A DNA stretch of 25,196 nucleotides from CBFHOS01 sp965657645 (GCA_965657645.1 CBFHOS010000026.1:1-25196), one strand, 5' to 3'; shown: positions 16,236 through 24,977, counted from the first letter of the stretch. Made by a program: numbers and translations. Notes: a model not told the origin generated them from the letters alone.

Positions 16236-16718
16236 ATGGATGATAGTGACCAGCAAATCGGCCTAAATTATGAATTACTCGTTGAGGATGCTTTGCGGAC
16301 AGTCGTGCGCGAATCGCTTGGCATTGCCGAACGTGCAGGCCTTCCCGGTGACACCCATTTCTATATCAATTTCGCCACCACCTATCCCGGTGTGGAAATC
16401 CCTGAGGCGTTGCTGGCTGATCATCCGGAAAACATCACCATTGTGATCCAGCACCAATATCAGGATCTGAAGGTCGAGCATGATCGCTTTCACATCACAT
16501 TATTCTTTGGTGGTCGTGCGTCGCCAATGACGGTTCCGTTTGCCGCCGTGACTAGCTTTAACGATCCCTCTGTTGGCTTTGGCCTGCAATTCGGCCTGAA
16601 TGAAGCTGATCTCGAGGAAATCGAAGCCGAGATGGAAGAAAACGCGCCTGACGTTGAAGAAAACGCGGTTAGCGCTGATGTTGTGTCTCTGGATAGTTTC
16701 CGTAAAAACCCGAACTAG
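16236..16718 (+). CDS. sspB: SspB-family ClpXP adaptor (alphaproteobacterial type)
   Basis: Adaptor that binds tmRNA-tagged proteins and tethers them to the ClpX unfoldase. 160 residues. The folded domain covers about 8-120: LNYELLVEDALRTVVRESLG, THFYINFATTYPGVEIPE, ITIVIQHQYQDLKVEHDRFH and the conserved FGGRASPMTVPFAAVTSF. An acidic low-complexity linker (DLEEIEAEMEENAPDVEEN) leads to the C-terminal ClpX-binding peptide VVSLDSFRKNPN, as in Caulobacter-type SspB. GAGGGG lies shortly before this ATG; an upstream in-frame extension would overlap the tmRNA and is rejected. The gene begins about 20 bases after the tmRNA, with no terminator between. Confidence 0.94.
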   Translation: MDDSDQQIGLNYELLVEDALRTVVRESLGIAERAGLPGDTHFYINFATTYPGVEIPEALLADHPENITIVIQHQYQDLKVEHDRFHITLFFGGRASPMTVPFAAVTSFNDPSVGFGLQFGLNEADLEEIEAEMEENAPDVEENAVSADVVSLDSFRKNPN

Positions 16719-16784
16719 CCCAATTCAACCCAATTCAGCATAACCCCTATTTAACGCCCTCTCTAAAATACAGGAACCGCCACA

Positions 16785-18398
16785 ATGGCCGATTTTGCTT
16801 ATAGCCCGATGTTCCCGCAGAGCGATGATCAGACTGAATATGAGCTGATTACCGCGGATCATGTCAAAGTTGTGGAGCTTGATGGTGAGCCATTTCTAAA
16901 AGTATCGAGCGAGGGGCTTACCACCCTTGCCGAGCGGGCCTTTCGTGACATTTCTCATCTATTACGCGCGGGCCACCTTGCCCAGCTAGCGGCCATTCTT
17001 GATGATCCAGAGGCGACCAAGAACGACCGTTTTGTGGCGTTAGAGATGCTCAAAAATGCGGTTATCGCGGCCGAGGGATTATTGCCAATGTGTCAGGATA
17101 CCGGCACCGCGATTATTTCCGGTTATCGCGGTGATCATGTTCTGGTTGATGGCGATGATGGCGAGGCCTTGTCGCGGGGCGTTTACAACACCTATCAAAA
17201 CAGCAACCTGCGCTATTCGCAATTGACCGCCCTGTCGATGTTTGAGGAAACCAACACCGCAACCAACCTGCCCGCCCAGATAGAACTCTATGCTGGCAAG
17301 GGCATGGAATATAAATTTGCCTTTGTGCAAAAGGGTGGCGGCTCTGCGAACAAGACCTTTTTGCACCAGAAAACCAAGGCGGTGCTCAACCCTGAGGGTC
17401 TGCGTGAGTTTGTTAAATCGGCAATCCTCGATCTGGGGACATCGGCCTGCCCGCCCTATCATTTGGCTATTGTGATTGGCGGTACTTCGGCTGAATTTAA
17501 TCTCAAAACCGTAAAGATGGCGTCTATTCGCTCGCTCGATAATCTGCCCACTAGTGGCAATGATCTGGGCCATGCATGGCGTGATCTTGAATGGGAGCAG
17601 GAAATCCTGCAAATCACCCGCGACCTCGGCATTGGCGCGCAATTTGGTGGTAAATATTATTGCCATGATGTGCGCGTTATCCGCCTACCGCGCCATGGCG
17701 CATCCTGTCCGATCGGCATTGGCGTATCTTGTTCTGCCGACCGTCAGGCCTTGGCAAAAATCACCCCGGAAGGGCTATTTATCGAAAAGCTGGAACGTGA
17801 TCCGGCGCGGTTCCTACCCGATGTTCAAGACAGTGATGACGAGCCAGTTATCGCCATCGACCTAAACCAACCAATGGCCGATATTCTAGCCAGCCTTAGC
17901 CAACATCCGGTTGAAACACGGGTGTCGCTCACCGGCCCATTGATTGTGGCACGCGACATTGCCCACGCTAAATTGCTCGAGCATCTAGAGGCCGAGGGCG
18001 AGTTGCCAGCCTATTTCAAGGACCATCCGGTCTATTACGCTGGCCCAGCCAAAACCCCTGATGGCATGGCGTCTGGCTCGTTCGGCCCAACCACGGCAGG
18101 ACGGATGGATGGCTATGTGTCGACTTTCCAAAAGGCTGGTGGATCAATGGTGATGCTGGCCAAGGGCAACCGCTCGCGCCAGGTGCGTGAAAGCTGTAAA
18201 GAGCATGGCGGGTTTTACCTAGGCTCGATCGGCGGTGTGGCGGCAAAGCTGGCGCTAGAATCAATCAAAAAGGTCGAAGTTCTGGAATATGCCGAGCTTG
18301 GCATGGAAGCTGTCTGGAAAATTGAAGTAGAAGATTTCCCCGCCTTCATCATCATGGATGATAAGGGCAATGACTTCTTTGACTTTAGCCAAAAATAG
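16785..18398 (+). CDS. fumA: Class I fumarate hydratase (4Fe-4S, FumA/FumB type)
   Basis: Oxygen-sensitive fumarase converting fumarate to malate in the TCA cycle. 537 residues, a single-chain class I enzyme. The three cluster cysteines are Cys103 (LPMCQDTG), Cys222 (SACPPYH) and Cys316 (GVSCSADR); their spacings of 119 and 94 residues equal those of E. coli FumA. Other landmarks are GGGSANKTFLHQ, the C-terminal beta-domain GPTTAGRMDGYVSTFQ, and KGNRSRQVRESCKEHGG with the catalytic Lys-Gly-Asn-Arg-Ser region. AGGAA precedes the ATG. It lies 66 bases after sspB on the same strand, with short repeats (CCCAATTCA twice) in the gap, and converges on glcF. Confidence 0.96.
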   Translation: MADFAYSPMFPQSDDQTEYELITADHVKVVELDGEPFLKVSSEGLTTLAERAFRDISHLLRAGHLAQLAAILDDPEATKNDRFVALEMLKNAVIAAEGLLPMCQDTGTAIISGYRGDHVLVDGDDGEALSRGVYNTYQNSNLRYSQLTALSMFEETNTATNLPAQIELYAGKGMEYKFAFVQKGGGSANKTFLHQKTKAVLNPEGLREFVKSAILDLGTSACPPYHLAIVIGGTSAEFNLKTVKMASIRSLDNLPTSGNDLGHAWRDLEWEQEILQITRDLGIGAQFGGKYYCHDVRVIRLPRHGASCPIGIGVSCSADRQALAKITPEGLFIEKLERDPARFLPDVQDSDDEPVIAIDLNQPMADILASLSQHPVETRVSLTGPLIVARDIAHAKLLEHLEAEGELPAYFKDHPVYYAGPAKTPDGMASGSFGPTTAGRMDGYVSTFQKAGGSMVMLAKGNRSRQVRESCKEHGGFYLGSIGGVAAKLALESIKKVEVLEYAELGMEAVWKIEVEDFPAFIIMDDKGNDFFDFSQK

Positions 18399-18436
18399 AC
18401 CGGCCCAATTTTGTCACCGATAAATCTGGCCCGCGC

Positions 18437-19732
18437 CTAATCGGCAAAGGGTGGTGGTCCGCCGCTGGCCCAATCAATGAATTGGATGGTATGGCGCACT
18501 GGCTGGTCGCTGGAATTTAGCTGGCTGATACAGCCGATATTCCCCGCCGCCACAAATGGCGCCTTGGTGTTTTTCAAATTCTCCAGCTTGCGCTGTTTGA
18601 GCCCATTGGCCATTTCCGACTGCAAGATGTTATAGACACCCGCCGACCCACAACACAGATGCGGCTCGGGCGGTTGGACAATGTCAAAGCCCGCTTGGCG
18701 CAACAGATGTTGCGGCATGTCATGGATTTTCTGGCCGTGTTGCAATGAACAGGCCGAATGATAGGCCAGCTTGCCGCGCCCTCCCGCTGGTGCTGGCTCG
18801 ATGATATTCTCAATACCGATCTGTGCCAGCAATTCGGTTATATCCATGGCCAGCGCGGAAATAGACTTTGCAATCGCGCCTAGCGCCGGATCATCGCTCA
18901 TCATATGCCCATAATCTTTGATCATCGTTCCACAGCCAGAGGCATTCGCGATAATCGCATCCACATCATTTTTCTGGATTTCATCATGCCACGCCAAAAT
19001 CGCGGCACGGATGGTATGATCTGCGGTTTTTTCATTGCCAATATGATGGGCCAAGGCACCACAGCAATGCGCCTCTTGTCGCACAACCACCTCAACCCCA
19101 AGGCGATCCAGAACCCGCAAAGTGCTCGCATTAATCTCCGGATCAAGCGCACGCTGGGCACAGCCAGCCAGCAAAATCACTCGTTTGATTGTCTTTTGCT
19201 TGGTTGGATAGACCGTGCTTGTTGCGCCAATTTGATCAATCTTTGGCAATTTACGCGGCAATTTTTGCATTGCCGCCCGCATTTGCTGCGGCATGAACGG
19301 GGTTAGCATCCAGCCAAGCCGGCCAAGCATGATCATCGCCCGAAAGCGCGTGGCATGCGGCACAGTTACACTAAGCAACCAACGCATAACCTTGTCCAGC
19401 AAACGGCGCGGCACAATATCGCCGAGCTTTTCCCGCCCGATATCCAGCAAATGACCATAATCAACGCCGGACGGACAGGCGCTCTCACAGGCAAGACAGC
19501 CAAGACAGCGGTCGATATGATAGCTGGTATCGCTAGAAATGGTGTCGGGCGCGCTTAGCACCTCGCGCATCATCCATATACGCCCACGCGGGCTATCACG
19601 TTCATCGCCAGTCATTGCATAGGTCGGACAGCTCGAGAGGCAAAAGCCGCAATGCACACATTTGCGCAAAATCTCGTCCGCTTGGGCGACCTTGGGATCG
19701 GCTAATTGTTGGATGGAAAATTGAGTTTGCAT
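18437..19732 (-). CDS. glcF: Glycolate oxidase iron-sulfur subunit
   Basis: Electron-transfer subunit of glycolate dehydrogenase (GlcDEF), at the inner membrane. 431 residues. Two 4Fe-4S motifs near the N-terminus: Cys25-28-31-35 (CVHCGFCLSSCP) and Cys76-79-82-86 (CLGCLACESACP). Two cysteine-rich CCG domains follow, recognised by EAHCCGALAHH and HLCCGSAGVYN. The ATG at 19732 is used; a TTG one codon earlier also opens the frame. The C-terminus ends in a Pro-rich tail (SGGPPPFAD). Last gene of glcD-glcE-glcF, 12 bases after glcE. Confidence 0.97.
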   Translation of the reverse strand: MQTQFSIQQLADPKVAQADEILRKCVHCGFCLSSCPTYAMTGDERDSPRGRIWMMREVLSAPDTISSDTSYHIDRCLGCLACESACPSGVDYGHLLDIGREKLGDIVPRRLLDKVMRWLLSVTVPHATRFRAMIMLGRLGWMLTPFMPQQMRAAMQKLPRKLPKIDQIGATSTVYPTKQKTIKRVILLAGCAQRALDPEINASTLRVLDRLGVEVVVRQEAHCCGALAHHIGNEKTADHTIRAAILAWHDEIQKNDVDAIIANASGCGTMIKDYGHMMSDDPALGAIAKSISALAMDITELLAQIGIENIIEPAPAGGRGKLAYHSACSLQHGQKIHDMPQHLLRQAGFDIVQPPEPHLCCGSAGVYNILQSEMANGLKQRKLENLKNTKAPFVAAGNIGCISQLNSSDQPVRHTIQFIDWASGGPPPFAD

Positions 19733-19744
19733 CAAATGCCCTGC

Positions 19745-20941
19745 CTAAATTCCATAATGCATGCGCCCGAAATTTAACACTGCCAGCGGATCAAAAGCCG
19801 CCTTAACACGTTGATGGAGCGCATATATAGATGGGGCAAGCGGTTGGAATGGCTCTATTTTGTCCTTGGTCGCCCCCACATCACGGATCAAATGCACAAA
19901 GCCACTGGCGCATTTATCGATGGCAAGACGCAGATCGTTACCCAGCGCATGACCATTGCCGCCTATCCATAGCAAACCGCCTGCCCAATCAGCAAAATAT
20001 TCAATATCGTAGCGGTCAGAGATCACCTCGATAATGCCGGCGGCATCCGAAGGTGGGCACGATAATTTCCACAGATCACGCGGACTATCATCACACAAAT
20101 TACCCGCGCTAATCGACTGCCACAAAGGGTGGCTCAGGGCATGTTTAACAATCTCACCGCCAAATTTAGTCTGTAAATGTCCCACACGGTCACGCACCGA
20201 TATCAAAATTCCTTCCAGCCGGATAACAGCAACAAAGTTACTATTAAGGCCGACGCCCGCCTTATCGGCAATTGCTCTGGGAAGTATCGCTGCCGCCCCT
20301 GGTTCATGCGGCGTGGCAAAAACCGATGCAATGGTGGCGACAGCTTGGCTAAAATCATCCGTAGCAATGATCAATGAACAGCTGGTTTCGGGGCGCGGCA
20401 ATGTTTTTAAGGTGATCTCGTCCATCACCGCCAGCGTGCCAAATGACCCGCACATCAATTTAGATAGATCATAGCCAGTCACGTTTTTAACGACTTTACC
20501 GCCAGACTTAAAATTTTCACCGCGCCCAGATATCGCCTCAAACCCAAGCAGAAAATCGCGCGCCGCCCCAGCGGTCAACCGCCGTGACCCCGAAAGATTA
20601 GCCGCCATCACACCGCCAATAGTGCCCGGCGATTTGCCGCCACGGCTCAGCGCAAGTGACATGTTCGGCGGTTCAAATGCGAGCATCTGGTTGGCATTAT
20701 CGAGCGCCGCCTGCACATCGTCCATCGACGTACCGGCCCGCACACTCATCACCAGCTCCTCTGGCTGATAATCAACGATACCAGTCATTTTGCTGAGATT
20801 AATCACCCCATCGAACGTCATATTGCGGCCAAGCCCCTGTTTCGTCCCCCCTGCGACAATTTCCAGATGCTGGCGATGGGTCTTGGCATATTCAACCGCA
20901 TCTTTCACATCATCTAGATTGGTGGGGATAAATTCGGTCAT
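19745..20941 (-). CDS. glcE: Glycolate oxidase FAD-binding subunit GlcE
   Basis: Second FAD-binding (PCMH/vanillyl-alcohol-oxidase-type) subunit of glycolate dehydrogenase. 398 residues. The FAD-binding domain covers about 1-190, with EIVAGGTKQGLGRN, GIVDYQPEELVMSVRAGTS, SPGTIGGVMAANLSGSRR and KNVTGYDLSKLMCGSFGTLA. The C-terminal half resembles truncated FAD-oxidase substrate domains and ends with the typical DPLAVLNFGRM. It sits between glcD (54 bases upstream) and glcF (12 bases downstream). No clear ribosome site is obvious. Confidence 0.95.
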   Translation of the reverse strand: MTEFIPTNLDDVKDAVEYAKTHRQHLEIVAGGTKQGLGRNMTFDGVINLSKMTGIVDYQPEELVMSVRAGTSMDDVQAALDNANQMLAFEPPNMSLALSRGGKSPGTIGGVMAANLSGSRRLTAGAARDFLLGFEAISGRGENFKSGGKVVKNVTGYDLSKLMCGSFGTLAVMDEITLKTLPRPETSCSLIIATDDFSQAVATIASVFATPHEPGAAAILPRAIADKAGVGLNSNFVAVIRLEGILISVRDRVGHLQTKFGGEIVKHALSHPLWQSISAGNLCDDSPRDLWKLSCPPSDAAGIIEVISDRYDIEYFADWAGGLLWIGGNGHALGNDLRLAIDKCASGFVHLIRDVGATKDKIEPFQPLAPSIYALHQRVKAAFDPLAVLNFGRMHYGI

Positions 20942-20995
20942 GAGGGCTTAGACTTTCTCCACGTTTTGGTGATCAATGGCCTTGGGATAGAATAC

Positions 20996-22483
20996 TTAGA
21001 ATCGCGGCAGGTCAGGATGGGGCATTTTGCCTTTATGGACATGCAACCGCCCAAGTTCGGCACAGCGGTGCAAATGCGGGAACACTTTACCCGGGTTGAG
21101 CAAATGGTCAGCGTCAAAGGCGCATTTCAACCGCTGTTGCTGTTTCAGATCTTCCTCGGTGAACTGGATCCCCATCAAATCACGCTTTTCGACGCCAACG
21201 CCATGTTCGCCCGTCAGCACACCGCCCATTTCAACACAGCTGCGAAGAATATCAGCGCCAAAATCCTCGGCCCGCTCTAGCTCACCTGGCTGGTTTGCAT
21301 CGAACAAGATCAGCGGGTGAAGGTTCCCATCACCAGCGTGAAACACATTCGCCACCCGCAGGCCGTATTTCTGGCTCAGCGATGCCATACGGATCATCAT
21401 ATCGGGCAAGCGGCGGCGCGGAATGGTGCCGTCCATACAAAGATAATCCGGCGATATACGTCCAACCGCGGGAAAGGCTGATTTGCGTCCAGCCCAAAAT
21501 AGATCCCGCTCTTTGTCGCTCTGGCTAATTTTTATGCTGGTCGCACCGGCATCACGCACAATCGTCTCGACCCGACTGATCAGCGCATCGACCTCAACTT
21601 TTGGTCCATCTAGCTCTATAATCAGCAGTGCAGCGGCACTTCGTGGATAGCCAGCATTGGCAAAATCCTCTGCCGCGTTAATCGCCAAACCATCCATCAT
21701 TTCCATTCCAGCCGGAATAATGCCCGCCGCAATGACGTCACCAACCGCGGATCCGGCCGCGGTTACATCATCAAAACCAACGAGCAAGGCACGCTGGGTG
21801 GCTGGTTTTTGCAATATCCGCAATGTGACCTCGGTAACCACGCCCAATAGCCCCTCAGATCCAGTCATAACGCCCATCAGATCATAATCACCAGCATCAA
21901 GATGCTTGCCGCCTAGCCGCAGGATTTCGCCCTCAATCGTGACCATCTCAATACCGAGCAAATTATTGGTGGTGAGGCCATATTTCAGGCAATGGACGCC
22001 GCCCGAATTCTCGGCCACATTCCCCCCGAGCGAACAGGCAATCTGGCTAGAGGGATCGGGGGCATAATAATAGCCATCAGCCTTTACCGCCTCGCTAACC
22101 GCCAGATTTGTGACGCCGGGCTGGGCAACAACACAGCGGTTATCATAATCAATATCCAGAATCTTGTTGAATTTACCAAGGCCCAACAGCACCGCATCCG
22201 CCAATGGCAACGCACCGCCTGACAGCGACGTTCCCGCCCCGCGCGGCACAATCTTGATCCCATTTGCGTGACACCATTTCATCACCGCGGCAATCTGTGC
22301 AACGGTTTCGGGTAACACAACAGCCAATGGCAATTGGCGATAGGATGATAACCCATCAGCATCATAGGCGCGCATGCTCTCGACAGAATCGATGACACAT
22401 CGTTTCGGCACAATGGTTTTAAGGGTGGCGGCGATGGTATGCCGACGATCGATTACCCGCTGGTCTGGCTCTGGCATCAGCAT
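20996..22483 (-). CDS. glcD: Glycolate oxidase catalytic FAD subunit GlcD
   Basis: Oxidises glycolate (or D-lactate-like 2-hydroxy acids) to glyoxylate. 495 residues, full length. FAD-binding PCMH domain: PRGAGTSLSGGALPLADA near 82-99, APDPSSQIACSLGGNVAENS and KYGLTTNNLLGIEMVT. The C-terminal FAD-oxidase domain has FHAGDGNLHPLILFD and LTGEHGVGVEKRDLM with the conserved His residues, and ends with FDADHLLNPGKVFP. First gene of the operon; AAGGA lies about 11 bases before the ATG. glcE and glcF next door separate this from stand-alone D-lactate dehydrogenases. No glc regulator or malate synthase gene is in the window. Confidence 0.96.
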   Translation of the reverse strand: MLMPEPDQRVIDRRHTIAATLKTIVPKRCVIDSVESMRAYDADGLSSYRQLPLAVVLPETVAQIAAVMKWCHANGIKIVPRGAGTSLSGGALPLADAVLLGLGKFNKILDIDYDNRCVVAQPGVTNLAVSEAVKADGYYYAPDPSSQIACSLGGNVAENSGGVHCLKYGLTTNNLLGIEMVTIEGEILRLGGKHLDAGDYDLMGVMTGSEGLLGVVTEVTLRILQKPATQRALLVGFDDVTAAGSAVGDVIAAGIIPAGMEMMDGLAINAAEDFANAGYPRSAAALLIIELDGPKVEVDALISRVETIVRDAGATSIKISQSDKERDLFWAGRKSAFPAVGRISPDYLCMDGTIPRRRLPDMMIRMASLSQKYGLRVANVFHAGDGNLHPLILFDANQPGELERAEDFGADILRSCVEMGGVLTGEHGVGVEKRDLMGIQFTEEDLKQQQRLKCAFDADHLLNPGKVFPHLHRCAELGRLHVHKGKMPHPDLPRF

Positions 22484-22562
22484 TTAAGGCTTATCCTTTT
22501 GGTGATGAACAAGCCAAAGTGTCGTGCAATCACCAAAACATGACAAGGAAAATCCACCGCCC

Positions 22563-22594
22563 AAAACAAAAACGGCCAGCAAGCTGACCGTTTT
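22563..22594 (-). terminator. Intrinsic terminator of rpmJ
   Basis: Minus-strand RNA from 22594 gives AAAACGGTCAGC, loop TT, GCTGGCCGTTTT: 12 pairs with one G-U. It is followed by a T-rich run; stem end and run together read TTTTTGTTTT. It lies 33 bases past the rpmJ stop. On the plus strand one pair is lost and the run after the stem is TTTTGTATAATTTT, so weaker bidirectional use is possible. Confidence 0.85.
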
Positions 22595-22626
22595 GTATAA
22601 TTTTAATACGCAAAGTTACGTTGGGC

Positions 22627-22752
22627 TTAGCCCTGACGCGCCTTTAAACGTGGGTTCTTTTTGTTGATCACATATAGGCGACCACGACGGCGCACGACCT
22701 GACAATTTCTGTCCCGTGTCTTCAACGTCTTTAGTGAACTTACGACTTTCAT
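22627..22752 (-). CDS. rpmJ: 50S ribosomal protein L36 (cysteine-poor form)
   Basis: Smallest protein of the large ribosomal subunit. 41 residues: MKVVSSLKTLKTRDRNCQVV, then RRRGRLYVINKKNPRLKARQG. The zinc-binding CxxC...CxxxxH set of the classical L36 is absent; a single Cys remains, as in the zinc-independent form of the family. TGGAGCC lies about 8 bases before the ATG. It is flanked by a candidate promoter and a strong terminator, so it looks like a single-gene unit. A longer frame overlapping this gene in another phase is a shadow. Confidence 0.95.
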   Translation of the reverse strand: MKVVSSLKTLKTRDRNCQVVRRRGRLYVINKKNPRLKARQG

Positions 22753-22791
22753 AATAAGGCTCCATCGCCATATGTATTAAACTGAGGCCGG

Positions 22792-22820
22792 AACGTACCA
22801 CCGGCTCCCATATAGGTCAA
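22792..22820 (-). promoter_or_regulatory. Candidate promoter of rpmJ
   Basis: On the minus strand TTGACC (22820-22815) and TACGTT (22797-22792) are 17 bases apart. The -35 matches consensus at five of six positions, the -10 at only three. It would give a leader of about 30 bases before rpmJ. Support is motif-level only. Confidence 0.4.
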
Positions 22821-22890
22821 TGGCGAAATCGCTAAAATTCACCAGATAAGCGCGGGGCCTACAATCCCGGCAAACCACTATGGCCATATT

Positions 22891-23829
22891 CTATAAGCCA
22901 TGTTCCTCGGCCAGCGCCTGACCTTCGGGTGACGCCGCGAATACCGGATCATTTGCCAGCATTTCCGCAACATTGGCGGCCTCTTGTGCGGCAAAGTCAG
23001 TTGCATATTCCACCGCTTCGGCCAGATCTTCTGCCGAGATATCGGCCCATGCATCCGCCGTTAGATCATCCAGCGCTGCAACCGCCGAATGTAGATTAGA
23101 TAGCTCGCCAAGCGCCGCATCAACATTAGCCAGTGACGCGGCCTCTTCATCAACGACCGCCAGACCCGCCAATGTTTCCAGCGCGTCAAAATCCCCCGTT
23201 TCCAAAAGCCCTAATATCTGGTCTTGAGATACCGAAGTTTGATCGGCATTAACTAAACTCGGACCAATTAGCGCTGATAGCAACGCCTGTGTGTCGGCCG
23301 CGGTTACCGGATCTTCATCCTCGGCTTGCAAGGCTTCTACGGCCTCGTTAAACGCCTGTTCAATGATTGCCGCGCCTACCGGAATGCTCTTGGTGGCGGC
23401 TATTTCTTGCGCCGCGGTTACTGTCTTGATGGTCAAGCCGGGGATGCCGGTTAGCTGTTGTACCACCGCATCGCCAACCACCTGGGTGATCGTATCATCG
23501 TCTTTTCCGACGATGGCGCTAATCGGCACAAATGTAATGCTCTCCCCCGCTACGACAAAGACGGAATTACCAAAGACACCAGACTTATCACCGCTTTCAA
23601 CAGACTTTCTAAGCAGGTTCTCCTTTATCTGGGGTGATGCGCCTTGGTAAATCTGGCCGTCCGCGCCAATTACCTCACCCGACTTGAGGGTTAACGCCTG
23701 CGCCGAACCACTGGCTGTAAGCACACCCAAGATAATTGCACAGCCCAGATTTAGGGCATATTTGGACACACTTACCTTGGAAAACTGGGACAAATGTAGA
23801 TTTGTTTTGCGTTTGATTAACTCGCTCAT
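22891..23829 (-). CDS. Exported protein of unknown function, paralogous family member A
   Basis: I do not recognise the family. 312 residues with AGGAGAG just before the ATG. A long basic n-region and hydrophobic core (about 27-40) form a signal peptide probably cut after SAQA at residue 45. Mature protein: conserved start LTLKSGEVIGADGQIYQGAS (46-65), a block GVFGNSVFVVAGESITFVP at about 84-102, then an acidic, Ala-rich helical region with no cysteine, and a conserved motif LTADAWADISAEDL at 256-269 followed by a charged Ala-rich helix. The same blocks recur in the gene at 23992-24786, and the first in the one at 24978. Likely periplasmic or surface-located; function unknown. rpmJ follows downstream on its own promoter. 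Confidence 0.8.
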   Translation of the reverse strand: MSELIKRKTNLHLSQFSKVSVSKYALNLGCAIILGVLTASGSAQALTLKSGEVIGADGQIYQGASPQIKENLLRKSVESGDKSGVFGNSVFVVAGESITFVPISAIVGKDDDTITQVVGDAVVQQLTGIPGLTIKTVTAAQEIAATKSIPVGAAIIEQAFNEAVEALQAEDEDPVTAADTQALLSALIGPSLVNADQTSVSQDQILGLLETGDFDALETLAGLAVVDEEAASLANVDAALGELSNLHSAVAALDDLTADAWADISAEDLAEAVEYATDFAAQEAANVAEMLANDPVFAASPEGQALAEEHGL

Positions 23830-23991
23830 AGCACTCTCCTAAATTAGAAAGTCTATTTGCGGCGGATTAAGACTTTGCCGCCAGCATCGCTTGGCTGAAG
23901 TTCACCTTTGAAAACAAACATATGGTTGCCCAATCATGCCGGCATAAACCGCGCCTATAGTGGCCTCGGCGGCCATCCTGCACGGCACATA

Positions 23992-24786
23992 TTACGGCGC
24001 TGGATTAGCCGCGATAAAGGCATCAATCTCTGCTTCGGACGCGCCGCTTGCTTGCAATTCTTCCAAGGCCTCGGTGATATCCAGATATTCCACAACCGCC
24101 GCCGCTTCGGCAACAGCATGAGCGGTGGCCTCGGCAACCGCGGCCTCGAGATCAGCACCAGAAATATCACCCCATGCCTCACGCGTGAGTGCCGCGGCTT
24201 CGCTTGCCGCCGCGCTAAACGAACTGACGGAGTCTAACGCCGCATTAATCTCTTCTTGGGTGGCCAGCACTTCATCAGACGCGCCTTGACCGGCCGCTTG
24301 TGCCGCCGCTTGCGCCGCCGCACTGCCAGCTGCACTGCCAGCTGTACCGCCGCCCTCGCCACCCTGTAAAAATCCAGCGCTAAAGGTCTCTGTGACGCGT
24401 TCAACAATCAGCGCCTCTATTTGCCCATCCGATTTGCCCCGCACTTCGTTAAGCGGAATAAACGTCACCGTGTCATTAACGATCACATAAAGATTATTGC
24501 CCTTGACCCCTGCACTCTTGCGCTTGGCACCAAACAGGCCCGTTTCCTTTGATGCGGCGATAATATTGGCGGCCTGTTCTGGCGACGCGCCATCATAGAG
24601 CTTGCCATCAGCGCCTAATACCTGACCCGACTTGAAGGTTAATGCCATGGCCGGTCCAGTTAGCACCAAGCAACTTGCAATCACCCCCATAGCGGCAATA
24701 TTTCGGCTCATTTTCCGTGGACTCATTTTCCGTGGGCTCATTTTCCGTGGGCTCATATTCCCGAGGTTATTTCCAATGACTTTCAT
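23992..24786 (-). CDS. Exported protein of unknown function, paralogous family member B
   Basis: Paralogue of the gene at 22891-23829; not a family I know. 264 residues from the ATG at 24786 (GGGAG about 8 bases upstream; the frame is open 13 codons further). The N-terminus carries three MSPRK repeats (11-25) ahead of a signal peptide core, with cleavage likely after AMA at residue 48. Mature start LTFKSGQVLGADGKLYDGAS (49-68), then GLFGAKRKSAGVKGNNLYVI and NDTVTFIP (about 83-111), a Gly/Ala-rich stretch (about 140-170), and the C-terminal motif LTREAWGDISGADL (200-213) plus an Ala/Glu-rich helix. No cysteine in the mature part. The 162 bases between it and gene A (23830-23991) hold only a small GGCC hairpin (about 23960-23974). 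Confidence 0.78.
   Translation of the reverse strand: MKVIGNNLGNMSPRKMSPRKMSPRKMSRNIAAMGVIASCLVLTGPAMALTFKSGQVLGADGKLYDGASPEQAANIIAASKETGLFGAKRKSAGVKGNNLYVIVNDTVTFIPLNEVRGKSDGQIEALIVERVTETFSAGFLQGGEGGGTAGSAAGSAAAQAAAQAAGQGASDEVLATQEEINAALDSVSSFSAAASEAAALTREAWGDISGADLEAAVAEATAHAVAEAAAVVEYLDITEALEELQASGASEAEIDAFIAANPAP
24705..24764 (-). repeat. 15-base tandem repeat encoding MSPRK
   Basis: Four copies of a 15-base unit in a row, plus-strand GGCTCATTTTCCGTG: units at 24705, 24720, 24735 and 24750. The first and third are identical, the second differs at one base, the fourth is degenerate. Being a multiple of three, it stays in frame and adds a Met and two basic residues per copy to the signal peptide of gene B. 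Confidence 0.9.
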
Positions 24787-24856
24787 CTCAGCACTCCCAG
24801 CGATCAATGCGACCGCACAGCTCAATCGGCGCGACCAAAAAGCTCAATCGCGAAAG

Positions 24857-24893
24857 GGTTAACGTTTAATTATTAATGTAAATTAAATTAACC
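24857..24893. promoter_or_regulatory. AT-rich inverted repeat between the divergent genes B and C
   Basis: GGTTAA (24857-24862) and TTTAAT (24865-24870) pair with ATTAAA (24882-24887) and TTAACC (24888-24893), giving two 12-base arms with a 2-base bulge around an AT-rich centre. The site lies between the start of gene B (minus, 24786) and gene C (plus, 24978) in the most AT-rich part of the window. It could be an operator or part of a bidirectional promoter. Confidence 0.45.
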
Positions 24894-24977
24894 AAATCTA
24901 ATTAATAGAAATTGCTGGCGCAGACCCTGCCCGTCCCACCCATTTTGGAAAGACGTAGCCCCATGAGGATTTCACCA

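Noticed and set aside
17079..17666. 195-codon minus-strand frame inside the fumarase gene
   Set aside because: It is antisense to a full-length, motif-complete class I fumarase; its translation shows no recognisable domain and no ribosome site was found. A frame shadow.
22616..22801. 61-codon minus-strand frame overlapping rpmJ
   Set aside because: It is another reading phase over the L36 gene, which has the clear family sequence, ribosome site and terminator.
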